DNA from: Sophora flavescens
Lineage: Eukaryota; Streptophyta; Magnoliopsida; Fabales; Fabaceae
Length of the DNA: 64,000 bases
Assembly: GCA_030762895.1 (NCBI GenBank)
Contig: JAUPTC010000152.1
Coordinates: forward strand, 22,470-86,469
Direction: 5' to 3'
The notes beneath the pieces are model-generated. The model was not told where the DNA came from and searched no databases. It saw nothing but the letters and a program-made list of their open reading frames with translations. Of this stretch, positions 41,577 to 54,075 are shown piece by piece. Made by a program: the position numbers and the translations under genes. The stretch's first letter is position 1. Every line of letters begins with the position of its first letter.

Positions 41577-44500
41577 TGTAACACCCTAGTTTTTACTCAT
41601 ATGATTAATTATTTTATTTGCATGTTTATGTTAATTTTGTTTTGTGGTTTAGTTTGAGTAATTAAATTACTCTCTTCAAATTATTTTATTGGGCGCGTTA
41701 GCATTGACTTATTTCAGTGAATGCACGCTTACTAGACAATAAGTTACATTATTGTCACTATTATTACCAGTACAGAAAAATGTTTTAAATAATAAGATTA
41801 AGAGAAAAGAATTTTCATATTTTCATTCTATTTAATTTTAGAGTTGAAAATAAACTGGTTTGACATTTATCGGAGATTAAATTTTGGGTGAGTATTTTCT
41901 TAGTTGATCAGTTCAACTATTAATCTTTACTTTAATTTGAATTTCAAAATTATATATTTATCAACCTTTATTTTTAGATTCCAAAAAGTAAAAATATGTT
42001 TATTTTAGGCTTAATATTTATCACTCATTTTGTACCTATCACTAAATAATTAGTTTAAAAACCTAACTTTCTCATATTTTTTTTCTCTCTCTCGACGCCC
42101 TCTCCCTCACTTTCTCTTTTTTTCTCTGTTTCTCCTTATTTCTCCCTTCTTCTTCTTCCCCACTTCTTCTTACCCCCAAACTCAGCTCCTCCCTCTTCCT
42201 TCCTGCATCTGGTTCGCGTCGCCACCACCGGAACCGCGTACCCAGCGCATCTGATCCATCGTCGACAGCTCGCCCGACGTGACAAGGAGGAGACACGCGA
42301 TTCTTCGCGTTGACCAGTTTGAAAATGAGCTCATCACCGCCACCCACCACCGTTTCCTAGCCGCGGTGAAGTCCAGACCAGCCGCCTTCCTTGGTGGTTT
42401 GAACCCAACTCGTTGGTTAAGCTTCTCTCTTTTCTTTTATGCTCTCTTTCATCTTTGTTGTCCCCTGTTCACTATAGAACCGCCGCCGCCGCGGCCGCCA
42501 TTCATCCGCTTCACGTCACCACATCACAGCACCACCATAATTTCTTCTTCTTCCTTGGGTGAGTCAAAACCCTCTCTTGTGTCTCGATTCAAAACCCCAA
42601 ATTGATTTTGAAACCCTAACCCTTTGATTTCAGATTTTAATCTTGAAATTTAAGTTTGTTTTATGGAATTGGGACTGTGAATTAGTGTTTCCCTAAACCA
42701 ATTTCATTATTCTTTAGTTAAATGAGTTTTCCCTAAATTGTATTTAGGAGCCCTAAACCCAATTTGATTTTATTTGAATTTGATTATGTTTTTGTGAAAT
42801 TAATTATGATTTAGTGCAATTAAGACTCTTAATTGATGATTCCCAAGTTCTCTTTCATGATCCTTTAATCAAAACAAAGTTTCCTCAAAGGGTATTGTGA
42901 AGCATAAGCTCCAAACATGATTTTCTTTGAAAATAACCTTGTTTAGTAATAAGATTAAGTGTTTAGATCAAATTAGAATGTGTGTTTGGTCATGTGTAAT
43001 TGATTTCTTGATTTTTGGTTGTTGCGCGTTGTGGGATTCCCTCTCTGAGGAGCGTTTGACACGGCTATGCTTGCTTGATGGAGTAGATATGAGCTAACGT
43101 TAGCATTAAGGCGAGGATCCTTTACTTGTCTTCAAAGGTAAGGGAGCTTACCGAGGGATTTTTCTCAATAACTAATTGCTTTTAGTGTGGTTTATATGAT
43201 TTATATGTGGTTGTGATTATTTGTTTATGTTGTTTCCGTTGTGTGTTTATCGTGTATCGGTGTTTGATCTGTCTTTAATTTATTTAATTATCTGCGGTTG
43301 TATATTATATTGCTATGATGCTTGATCCGCCGGGTGATATAATTTCGATAATCGTTATTGAATGTTGTTTGTGTGTGTTGTTTGAGAAGCACTGACGGTG
43401 GTCGGTGCACAGCCGATTAATCAGATAAAAGCTTTAATAAGTTGTGAAAAGATTATATTCAATGTTTTATGGAAATGTTGAAATATAATAGTGGTGGACA
43501 AAATTGTTTTAGAAAAACAATGAGTTTTGAGAAATATTATTATTTTGATGATTTAGCAATAAAAAAAAAATGAATTATGAGTCACAGTGAGAGCGAAACC
43601 GTGAAAATATTTTATGAAATTAATTGTTGAAAATAAGTTAATTATGATTTTAGAAAATTGTTTAAGTGGAAAAAGCTAAGTTTTGGCTTATAAAGCCTTA
43701 AAAGTGTCGATGGCAAGAATCGTGAAATGGCAATTCGTATTTTAAGTACGTTTAAAATATCAAGTGACTCACCTTTGTGAAAACTAAGCTTTCGTATTTA
43801 AAGATTTTATTGAAGAATTTCCCATTTGAAAGTATTTCTCGAAAACAAAATTAATTCAACTGTGTTGAAAGTGTTGTTGAACTTAGTAACCGAGGCGTCG
43901 GGGTACTAAGGTTACGTGTTGTTATGGACTTGGGGTCCTTTGGACTTTGAGGTCCTATCCAGTATACGTGTGGTATACCGTATTGAAACATTTGAGATGT
44001 TTTCTATTACCACGAACCTAAGGCTGGTGCATTGGTCGAGAGGTGTCGTGATTGAGCCACTTTGGTAAGGCTGTGTGTTGTAATGAAAGTTTTAAAAAAA
44101 TGTTTAAAACTATGTGAGTAGTAAGCCATTTTGAGCTTGGCAAAGAAAGATTGAACACAAAGAAAAGAGTTATAAGCAAAAGTGTTTCACATGCATTTGG
44201 CAAACGTGCCCACGATGTCCTATGTCGGATACCTTAATGATAGGGTATTTTGGCTCACGAAGTTATGTCGGATACCTTGATGATAGGAGTATTTTGGCTC
44301 ACGAAGTTATGTCGGATACCTTGATGATAGGAGTATTTTGGCTACGAAGTTATGTCGGATACCTTAATGATAGGGTATTTTGGCTCACAAGTATGTATGG
44401 TGCTTTGATGAATAAAGTATTCCATGCCATGAAAGTGCCTAATATATTTGGCTATTGAGCTTGATCCAACTCCATTTACGCGGTGTTGTGGGATCTCCAG

Positions 44501-45419
44501 GAGATTAGGAAAAAGTTAGATGATGTATTGAAGTGTTTGTGCATAGTTTTCCAACGTTGATGTTTGGGGTGTGAAACCCATTGATAAAGCTGTATGCGTA
44601 TGGATGCTTATGTTGTTATGAACATGAAATTGTGCATGTGCTTTTTTTTTGTGTCACGCATTTAGTTATTGTGTTAAATCCATATATTGGCATCTCACCC
44701 TTACAAACATATCGGGTTTCTTACGGTTTGCTATTGTACCCTGGGCATTTTAGTACAAATGGTGCAGATGAGTCTCCCTAAGTCACTCAGAGACTTAGAT
44801 TTGGTGGTTTGATGAACTATTTAATTGTGGAGTGATCACGTGAGTTTTCCTCAGGAATAACTTTTAGAATGACCAGCTTAGGGTTGGAGACTTAGATTAT
44901 TTTTGATAGTATGTATGAGATTATTTTTGATAGTATGTATGAGTATGGCTCAGAGAGCCTTTATTTTAAAATGGAATGCTTATGGCTCGGAGAGCGTCTC
45001 TTTTGTATGAAAACTTAAACTTTTCCTTTTGGTCCTGTATAGCTAATTGATATAACTACTTTTAGCATATTACTTCCTGGTTGTATTTGGTGTAACTGGA
45101 ATTCTGGAATGAAAATGTAATTATTTTAGCAGGTGTTCTTTTACCTGGGATGTCCGAATTACAGAGAAGACTCTGTCGAAATTTTCGTAAAAATACTAGC
45201 TTTTATTCAAGTATATTCTTTAAATTAAATAGGCTTGCAAGCTATGATAGTAAGTCAGTGTCCGTCCGAGGCTTAGGTGTGGAGTCGTGACAAAATTTTT
45301 ATGCCCAATTTCAGACACTTATTTACTTATATAAATTATTTTCCAAAAACACCAGCAAATTATCTTTTAATTTTATTTATGCACGTGTTTACAAAGTAAT
45401 GCCCAAGGGGGGTGTTACA
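41577..45419 (+). repeat. 5' LTR of the Tekay-type element (3.8 kb)
   Basis: It starts TGTAACACCCTAGTTTTT and ends GGGGGGTGTTACA. It aligns with 48795-51646 plus 58011-58848 over its whole length, for example the CTTTCTCT-rich leader (42085/49280), CCAATTTCATTATTCT (42698/49862) and CATATATTGGCATCTCACC (44680/58131). The GC-rich stretch at 42180-42560 gives chance ORFs in this copy only. Confidence 0.88.
44222..44400 (+). repeat. 43-44-bp tandem repeat, four units, in the 5' LTR
   Basis: Units beginning ATGTCGGATACCTT start at 44222, 44265, 44309 and 44352. The 3' LTR has three units of the same repeat (51359-51490). The array lies just before the altered palindrome near 44495. Confidence 0.9.
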
Positions 45420-45422
45420 AGG

Positions 45423-45433
45423 TGGAATCAGAG
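45423..45433 (+). other. Primer binding site, initiator-Met tRNA type
   Basis: TGGAATCAGAG differs from the usual TGGTATCAGAG by one base and lies 3 bases after the LTR end, as in chromoviruses. Confidence 0.75.
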
Positions 45434-48400
45434 TGTAGTCGGTCTTCCGGGATCTTTGGGGAATAGGTGCTAAGTTTTTGTTGTGTGATCTCTGAATTTG
45501 GCTCTTGTTTGAGTGTTTCTTGTTGAAGCAATGTGTGTTGTACGTACAAGTATATGTTTTCTTGATGGTTTTCCAAGGGTTTTATGTCATGGGAGACCTT
45601 AGATCTTGAATGTTACTTAGGTTCGAATATGACATTCGATTATCCTTGCGAATCATGTCGGACATTGAAACAAGGTGCTTACCTATAGGGTTTTTAGGGA
45701 GTGTTCCTGGAAATATTCTAGGTTTTTGGGTTAGCAAAGGACATTGATTTTAGATTGATCTAGTTTACGGATTCGATCGGATCTCGTCGCTTTGTGTAGG
45801 GATGTTGCCTACCATGTTAAAACAGAGTTTGACGACTCGATTCATTGGAAGATCGGTGGTGCGGAAGTGTGTTAGGCCGAGTGTTTTCTGGTGAAGCCCC
45901 AATGTGGTGTGAAGGCTCGTGTCTCAATGTGGATTTTCGACAACTAGGTAAAGTACGAATTATGAACAAGTATTCTCGACTTGCGTAGTTGATTTGGTAA
46001 ATCAATTGCGAGGAGTTATTATCTACTCAAAGATCGACTTAAAGCGAGTTATTACCAGATTGGAGTAATGGCCTATCTAAGATTGTGTGTCATCAACTTA
46101 GTTTATGAAGAAAGATCAACCCTTTGTATGTTTGATCGACTGATTAAGTTGTCGTATCGTACCCCGATTCGAGGTGGTCATACTAGGTATGGCTAGAAAG
46201 ACATGTATGTTGGTTGGAACCAAGATGAATCGAGTGGATTTTCGATCTTGGGTGAGTGTCTCGTGATTAAGGAACTTCTTTTTACCCTTTGATTCTCTTG
46301 TGTTTGTCAGTTGACATTTATTTCCACAAATCCTATGATTGTATTAGATAATCCAACAGTAAGCTTGTGTAGGTCGACAAATTTTCGATTTTAATTTGAA
46401 ATCCGTCGGGACTATGAATTAGTTATGCTAATTCATAAATTTTCATTATTCATTTCTTTGTTTTGAGAAGTCATACTCACACTTATAAATAATCCCCGAT
46501 GTATTAGACATTTGAGTGAATTGATTTAACGGAATCCATTGGTCCGGATACTTCACATTGTGTTGAGAGAAGTGGTTATGACTATTTCTTGAGTTGTAAC
46601 ACGAGATAATTCGTGATAGCGAAGTTTCTTGGTGAAACTTAGTTTACGTCACTTCTATTTTTGATAGAGGTGAAAGTCATCATTTTGTAAATTCTTTGTA
46701 CTAAGAATAAGAATTAATCCTCTTTGGATTAGAAGTTATTCACCCTTTGATTCCTTAAATTCGCTTAGAAGATTCTTGTGGAAGAATGAACTTTATTAGA
46801 TTCATGTTTGTAAATGTGTATTGATCATGCATTTTAAACCCACGAACCCGATGGAATGATCTTTTTCTATATTGGATGTTCTGTATCCTTCAAATTAATG
46901 AAATTCTTTTCTATGCTTAGGTGAAAGTGAAATCAAGAAAAATTTCTTTTCTTGAGGAATTCTTTTATGATCACCAAGGTCGTGTCTTATTGCGGTTAGA
47001 AAGTACTTGTAGTCGTTGATCATCTTATTTCTACGTATTCTTCAAATGTAGTCGATGTGTGACCTATCTCATCAGTCATGAGTTGGATATCTTCACATCA
47101 AGATGTCGAGTTAATCGAATACAATGAAAAAGGGATAGTTTAACAATTGGGACCTTCCTTGTTAAGGTATGGGCATTGCCATGAAACTTTGCTATGAGTT
47201 TTCGAAGACCTACATGAGTCTTGTTTGAATTCAAGTGATCGTGGATCGTGGTGAAGTCTACACCCTTCATACAAGTTAAAATCCCATGCGGTGTTAGTGA
47301 ACCGAATAATGTATTAGAGGATTGATGGACTTCATGGAGTATCTTCAAGTGTTGTTTGAGATGAAAAACGAGGAAGTTTATCAACGTGTGTCGATTAAGT
47401 TTGCTTTAAATGTGGAGGACTAAGTTGAGGCTAAGTCCAACTAATCATCCTCAGCGGGAGGGATAAGTAATGAGATGACCTATCCTTAGGGTTAGTTGGG
47501 GAATAATGTGGTACCTAAATTTTTGTCATCTCTATGGTAGGACAAACCGAGTTGATAGGAGCTTCGTTAATGTATAGATGGGAAGTGTACTATGAGGACC
47601 CTTAAGTTCAACATCATTGAGTGAGATGATTACAATGGACCTTATCATGATCGAGGAAGATATATCATTAAAGGAATTTAGGTAGTGATCAGCGTTTATA
47701 GTTATTGTTGACTCGGTGAGTCCGAGGATTACAGAAAAATATCTATAGTAGTTTTCCTTAAGCTGAATGGAAATAGGAAAGAAGTTCTTGAGTGAAACTA
47801 AGTTGTTAGAAAAGTTTAAGAATTATGAAGGGAAGTGATTCCTTTTGGTTGCGACTGCATGAAGGAATGTAATCGTATTCTTTAAGATTGAAATGAATGA
47901 CTATGATATAATTTGGTGTGGTGGAATATGTTCAAAGGAAGCTAAGACAACAATTGTATACTTTGAGTTGAAGGTTGACGTATGATGGGAGTAAAGTTAG
48001 TGTTGAACATGATGTTCGTTGTGAGGATAAGGTGTTGAAGAAGTTTTTACGGACAAATCTTGAGGCAAGAAGTGATTAAGTTTTGATTGTGTCTTCAGTG
48101 TAATAAGCTATGGTGAAATGTTTATAATCTTTGAGGTCTTATTCTGGTAAATATGTAGTTGATGATCCATAGTGGAAATGGACATTTAAATCCAAGATTG
48201 CCATTGGGAGTGTCCACCGGATTTCTTGGCTTTGTTTTGGTACAACTCCTAGGGGTTATGGCCTCGGAAATTCTGTTTTATAATCTCTTTTCTCGGCTGC
48301 GAATATATAAGATGGAGCAGATATGATACACACTTCCTTGCATAAGTGATAGAACCTGTCTTTAGATGGAGGAATTGTTAGGGTTGTGTATTTTCTTGGG

Positions 48401-48779
48401 TAATAGGGTAGATGTGCATGGGAAATTTCTTAAACCAGGGATACTAACGGGGCTTGAGAACGCAAATTGAAAATGAGAGGCAAATGAAGGATATGAAATC
48501 GAAGTAGGCAAAGATTGCAGGGCGGAATTAAGAATAGAACGGACTATGTCGGGTGTGGTAAGATTGAATTTCTTAGGTTCTTGGCGCAAAGTTTATCATC
48601 GCGACTCAGGCTCAGATGTAGTTAAAGGATAAATAGAATGGCATAAGAATCAATCCTGTTTTATGGTTATAGATGAAAGGAATGAAGTGGCAAGAATACA
48701 AAGTGAGATTTTAGGGTCGAGGTGTGATTACAAATCCCGTTTAGACTTGAGCTACGAAATTTCGAGGATGAATTTTTTT
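45434..48779 (+). pseudogene. Decayed pol region with two reverse-transcriptase relics
   Basis: Near 45932 one frame still reads DFRQLGKVRIMNKYSRL, clearly the DYRQLNKVTIKNKYPLP motif of Ty3/gypsy RT. It is preceded by AECFLVK in another frame. Around 47168 RYGHCHE followed by FAMSF echoes RYGHYEF..MPFG, and at 47325 FMEYLQVLFEMKNEEVYQ echoes the EHL..VL-LR-LYAK segment. The YIDD box itself was not found. No protease or integrase motif could be read with confidence. The last bases before the LTR (TTTCGAGGATGAATTTTTTT) are the usual end of Tekay-type polyproteins. Confidence 0.65.
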
Positions 48780-48794
48780 AAGAGGGGGTAGTAA
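48780..48794 (+). other. Polypurine tract of the Tekay-type element
   Basis: AAGAGGGGGTAGTAA ends at the LTR start TGTAACACC (48795). Confidence 0.8.
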
Positions 48795-51646
48795 TGTAAC
48801 ACCCTAGTTTTTTCACATATTATTAATTATTTTATTTGGATGTTTATGTTAATTTTGTTATGTGGTTTAGTTTGAGTAATTAAATTACTCTCTTCAAATT
48901 ATTTATTGGGTGTGTTATGTGACATATTCGATGAATGCATGCTTACTAGACAATAAGTTACATTATTGTCACTATTATTACCAATATAAAAATATTTTAA
49001 ATAATAAGATTAGAGAAAATCATTTTCATATTTTCATTCTATTTAATTTTAGAGTTGAAAATAAAGCGGTTTGACATTTATCGGAGATTAAATTTGGGGT
49101 AGTATTTTCTTATTTGATCAGTTCAACTATTAATCTTTACTCTAATTTGAATTTGAAATTATATATTTATCAACCTTTATTTTAGATTCCAAAAGTAAAA
49201 ATATGTTTATTTTGAAGCTAATATTTATCATTCATTTGTACTTATCACTAAATAATTGGTTTAAAAACCTAACTTTCTCATTTTTCTCTCTCTCTCTCGC
49301 GCCCTCTCCCCTCACTTTCTCTCGTTTTCTCTTTTTCTCCTTTTTTCTCCTTCTTCTTCTTCCCCACGCTTCTTCCCCCAAACTCAGCTCCTCCCTCTTC
49401 CTTCCTGTTGGTTAGCGCCCGACCATAGGAGCTTCGTCCCAGCGTGCCTGCACCGCCGTCGTCGGCTACGCCCAGAGCGTGAGAAGGAGGAGACCGCGTG
49501 ATTGTTTCGCGTTGACCGGTTCAAGCGGGCTCATCACCACCACCCACCGTTCCTAGCCTTAGTAGTCGATCACCGCCTTCCATGGTGGTTTCAAACTAAC
49601 TTCGTTGGTTAAGCTCCTCTCTTTTCTTTTATGCTCTCTTTCATCTCTATTGTCCTGTTCACTTTAAACGCCATTTGGCGGCGTAGCCACATCCGCACCA
49701 CCACACTTCTTCTTCTTCCTTGGGTGAGTCAAAACCCTCTGTCGTGTCTTAGATTCAAAACCCCCAAATTGATTTTGAAACCCTAACCCTTTGATTCGGT
49801 TTTAATCTTGAAATTTAAGTTTGTTTATGGAATTGGGACTGTGAATTAGTTTTTCCCTAAACCAATTTCATTATTCTCTAGTTAAATGAGTTTTCCCAAA
49901 TTGTATTTAGGAGCCTAAGCCATTTGATTTTATTTGAATTTGATTATGTTTTTGTGAAATTAATTATGATTTAGTGCAATTAGGACTCTTAATTGATGAT
50001 TCCCAAGTTCTCTTTCATGATCCTTTAATCAAAACAAAGTTTCCTCAAAGGGTATTGTGAGGCGTAAGCTCCAAACATGATTTTCTTTGAAAATAACCTT
50101 GTTTGGTAATAAGATTAAGTGTTTAGATCAAATTAGAATGTGTGTTTGGTTATGTGTAATTGATTTCTTGATTTTTGGTTGTGTGCGTTGTGGGATTCCC
50201 TTTACGAGGCGTTTGCACGGCTATGCTTGTGATGGGTAGATATGAGCTAACATGAGCATTAAGGCGAGGATCATTTACTTGTCTTCAAGCGTAGGGGAGC
50301 TTACGAGGAATTTTTCTCAATAACTAATTGGTTTTAGTGTGGTTTATATGATTTATATGTGGTTGTGATTATTTGTTTATGTTGTTTTACGTTGTGTGTT
50401 TATTTGTGTATGGGTGTTTGATATGCCTTTAATTTATTTAATTATCCGCAGTTGTATATTATATTGCTATGATGCATGATGCACTTTCGGTGATATAATG
50501 CGTGTCGTTGTTGAATGTTGTTTGTGTTGTTGTTTGAGAAAAGTGGCGGTGGTAAGTACCCGGGATTAATCGAGATAAAAACTTTAATAAGTTGTGAAAA
50601 GTTATATTCAATGTTTTATGGAAATGTTGAAATATAATAGTGGTGGACAATATTGTTTTGGAAAAATGATGAATTTTGAGAAATATTGTTATTTTAATGA
50701 TTTAGTAATAAAAAAATGAATTATGAGTCACAATAGGCGAAACCATGAAAATATTTTATGAAATTAATTGTTGAAAATAAGTTAATTATGATTTTAGAAA
50801 ATTGTTTAAGTGGAAAAAGCTAAGTTTTGGCTTATAAACATAAAAGTGTCGATGGCAAGAATCTTGGCTGCAATTCGTATTTTAAGTGCGTTTAAAATCT
50901 CAAGTGACTCACCTTTGTGAAAACTAAGCTTTAGTATTTAATGATTTTATTGAAGAATTTCCCATTTGAAAGGATTTCTCGAAAACAAAATTAATTCAAC
51001 TGTGTTGAAAGTGTTGTTGAACTTAATGTAGAAGGCGTCGGGTACTAAGGTTACGTGTTGTTATGGACTTGGGGTCCTTTGGACTTTGAGGTCTATCTGG
51101 TATACGTGTGGTATCTTGTGTTGAAGCATTTGAGATGTTTTCTATTACCATGAACCTAAGGCTGTTGCATCGGTCGAGAGGTGTCGTGATTGACACTCGG
51201 TTTGTGAGTCTGTGTTGTAATGAAAGTTTTAAAAAAATGTTTAAAACTATGTGAGTCTAAGCCATTTTGAGCTTGGCAAAGAAAGATTGAACACAAAGAA
51301 AGAGTTAGAAGCAAAAGTGTTTCACATGCATTTGGCGGGACGTGCCCCACGATGTCCTATGTCGGATACCTTAACGATAGGGTATTTTGGCTACAAAGTT
51401 ATGTGGGATACCTTGATGATAGGGTATTTTGGCTCTTGAAGTTATGTCGAGATACCTTAATGATAGGGTATTTTAGCTCTGAGTATTTTGGTGCTTTGAT
51501 GAATAAAGTATTCCATGCCACGAAGTACCTAATATATTTGGCATGATCTTGATCAACTCATTCTGTGGTGTTGTGGGATCTCGGAGATTAGGACAAAGTT
51601 AGATGATGTATTGAAGTGTTAGGTAATAGTTTCCAATGTTGATGTT
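48795..51646 (+). repeat. 3' LTR of the Tekay-type element, first part
   Basis: It aligns to 41577-44570 of the 5' LTR with many small deletions. It is interrupted after GTTGATGTT by the Athila-like element. 51642-51646 (ATGTT) is the left target duplication. Confidence 0.88.
51359..51490 (+). repeat. 42-43-bp tandem repeat, about three units, in the 3' LTR
   Basis: Units start at 51359, 51401 and 51444. It has one unit fewer than the 5' LTR, so the two LTRs, identical at insertion, have since changed repeat number. Confidence 0.85.
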
Positions 51647-53103
51647 TGACACGGCCTGTCGCTGCGCGTCAAAAACGGCGGTTTGGGAAAAATATGCAGT
51701 TAGGGTGCGTGGCTGTCTTTGTCCAACGCCAAAAAAAAGCAGCTTATGAAAATAATGTAGTATAGAGCGACAACTTCGGATCGTCTCCCAAGGACTCTTT
51801 AGGTGTTGTTATTATTAACGAGAAAAAGTTAGAAATGGGGGGTTTTGGATTGAGTGCAATTAAAATAAAGAAAACAAAATAAAAACGAGTATGAAAACTA
51901 GCGATTAAAATATTATCAAATAAACTAAGAGCGATTAACCTCTATGTTCTTGGTTTCCCACTATCATTGGTTCAAATAAGTCCAAGCCTAAGCAGATTCT
52001 AATCCCCGCCCGATTGTAGCAACAATTAACAAGCGCCAATCACTACTACGGATGCATGCTCCTATTCCAGAAATAACAAGCGGGGTTAAGCCCTCGTGAA
52101 CAAATGAACATGAATGAACACACGCGAAATAACAAACGCGATTAAGTATAAGAACATGGCATCCGAAATGAATCAATACAACACTATACATTCTGAAATA
52201 ACAAACGAAACATATAGCATTGCATCGAAAGAGAAAGGCAAATAAAACGGGAATTATAGAACCTCGAATGTAATAGAAACCAATCACAGTAGATTAATCT
52301 ACAGGAGACTAATTCTCCATTACAAAAATAAACATAAAAGAAAAGGAAGGAAAATAAACTACTACTCCTGACTATCAAAGACTAGCCAAAACCGGCTAAC
52401 TCTACGACTCCCCTCACTATGACTAACTCCTCTCTCAATATCTGAATGCTCCTTTTATTGACTTCAACCTCTGCCTCTTAGCTTTCCAAAACCACTTAAT
52501 TTGCTTAATTATGAATTAAGATGGGGAGTTATGTCACATTCAACTCGTAGGGAAGCTGAAACGCCTCTGACTTCACAAGGATAAAGACCTTCAAAACGGA
52601 TCTGTTTGGAATAATGGTCTTCATGAGAGTTAAAGCTCTTTGTTTGATCTTTCATTTGCCACCGGTTTCAGTTCCAACCGACATCTACAGCCCAAGTTAT
52701 GGCCCAATCTTCGTGACCAGTTCAGGTTCCAGTGGCCAGCAAGTATGTTACGACTTCCAAGGCTCGCGAGGCGAATGGATGCTCGCGAGGCGAGCTTTCG
52801 ACTTCAAAACTGCCAAGCCGTGATCTTCAACACGGGCAAGCCGTGATCGTCTCTGACTTTTCAGAGTTGCAATACTACGCGGGCGAAAGACCAGAATTAT
52901 TCCTTTTATTAACCTAAAAAAGCGAGAAAATAACATAAATGCTTTATTTAACTCTAAAACAACTAAATTAACATAAAAACACTCCTACGGACTCAAAATA
53001 CTACTTAAGGACAATCAAGTCTAAATTGGGTGAAAATGATATAAAATTAGCACAAAGCCAAGGTCTTTACTAGTTATAAAACCAGTCAAACAGAGGCTCA
53101 TCA
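51647..53103 (-). repeat. Outermost LTR of the three-LTR element (1457 bp)
   Basis: The minus-strand start is TGATGAGCCTCTGTTTG at 53103. The end at 51647 (plus TGACACGGCCTGTCGC) matches the 5' LTR end at 56875 (TGACATATTGTTCG...) in layout: GGCGGTTTGG and AAAATATGC follow in both. About 50 bp near 51700-51755 are absent from the other LTR, and some blocks are clearly more diverged, so it may come from a sister element. It includes TCGCGAGGCGA motifs at 52760-52795. Confidence 0.75.
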
Positions 53104-54075
53104 GAGCGACAACTCGAGTATCGTCTCACAAGGACTCTTGGGTTGTTGTTAACAGAAAAAGTCAGTTTTTGGGGGGATTTTGGATATTTGAAATTAAATA
53201 AAGAACACACAGCAGAAAAACTATGCAAACTAAATAATTGCAAATAAGCTAAGCGATCAACCTCTGCTTTCGGTTTCCCATATCGTCGGTTCATATAAAT
53301 CCAATCCCTAAAGCGGATTCTAATCTCTTTTCGATTTCAACATCAATTAACAAGCGAAACAAGCTACGAGACATATATTCCTAATTCGAATTAAGCAAGC
53401 GGATTAAGCCCTTAGTGAATTAAGCAAACACGAATTGAACACACACGAATTAAGCGGAGCGATTAAGTTTAGGAACACACGATCTTCGAAACAAATCAAT
53501 ATATATTCTATATAATCCTGAATTAAACAAACAGAACACTCTCAGAACAAATATTGAAAGAGAATAGCAATGAGTTTGGGAATTCTGAGACCTCAGCGGC
53601 GGTGCAAACCGATTACGATAGATCGATCAAGGAGACTAGTTCTCCATTACAAAGGGAACACAAAACTCTAAACCTAAATTATGCAACCCTCACTATCTAA
53701 AAGAAAATAAGATGAGAAGATGATCGGTTCTGCCCCCAAGCAGATATAAATACAGATTCGGCACGGTCACTCGCGAGTGAAACATGTTTGAGGCGAATCT
53801 TATAAACATCCTTCGGTGTTTGGATTTCTCGCGGCGAAACATGATTCAGCCGAGCGAGAGAGGGTGACTATTGCTTTGCTAGTCTTTGGTCTTGAGACTC
53901 ATGAAGCGAGTAGCTTCTCGCGGCGAATCCTCCAGAATTGCATTTTTCCATTGTTTTCTTCATTCCCTTAGCTCTAGTGCTTTATTCTAACACGAAACAA
54001 TAGGAAATAGAGTGAATGCTTTATTTGACTCAAAACTAACTAAATTAGCCTAAAAATACTTCTGAGACTCAAAAT
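53104..54075 (-). repeat. Middle LTR, truncated at both ends
   Basis: It matches 56935-57905 closely. On the minus strand it lacks the first roughly 110 bp (its start abuts the polypurine motif at 54086-54076) and the last roughly 60 bp (it stops at GCGACAACTCGAG, 53107). It contains degraded TCGCGAGGCGA motifs at 53760-53935. Confidence 0.75.

Noticed and set aside
42072..42605. GC-richer stretch with ORFs on both strands (108 and 92 codons) that looks like a gene start
   Set aside because: It lies inside the 5' LTR at 41577-45419. The homologous part of the 3' LTR (49280-49740) has indels that destroy both frames, so coding is unlikely.
52184..52378. Hydrophobic minus-strand ORFs at 51988-52378 suggesting a membrane protein
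   Set aside because: The region is LTR sequence of the three-LTR element. The matching parts of the other LTRs do not keep the frame.
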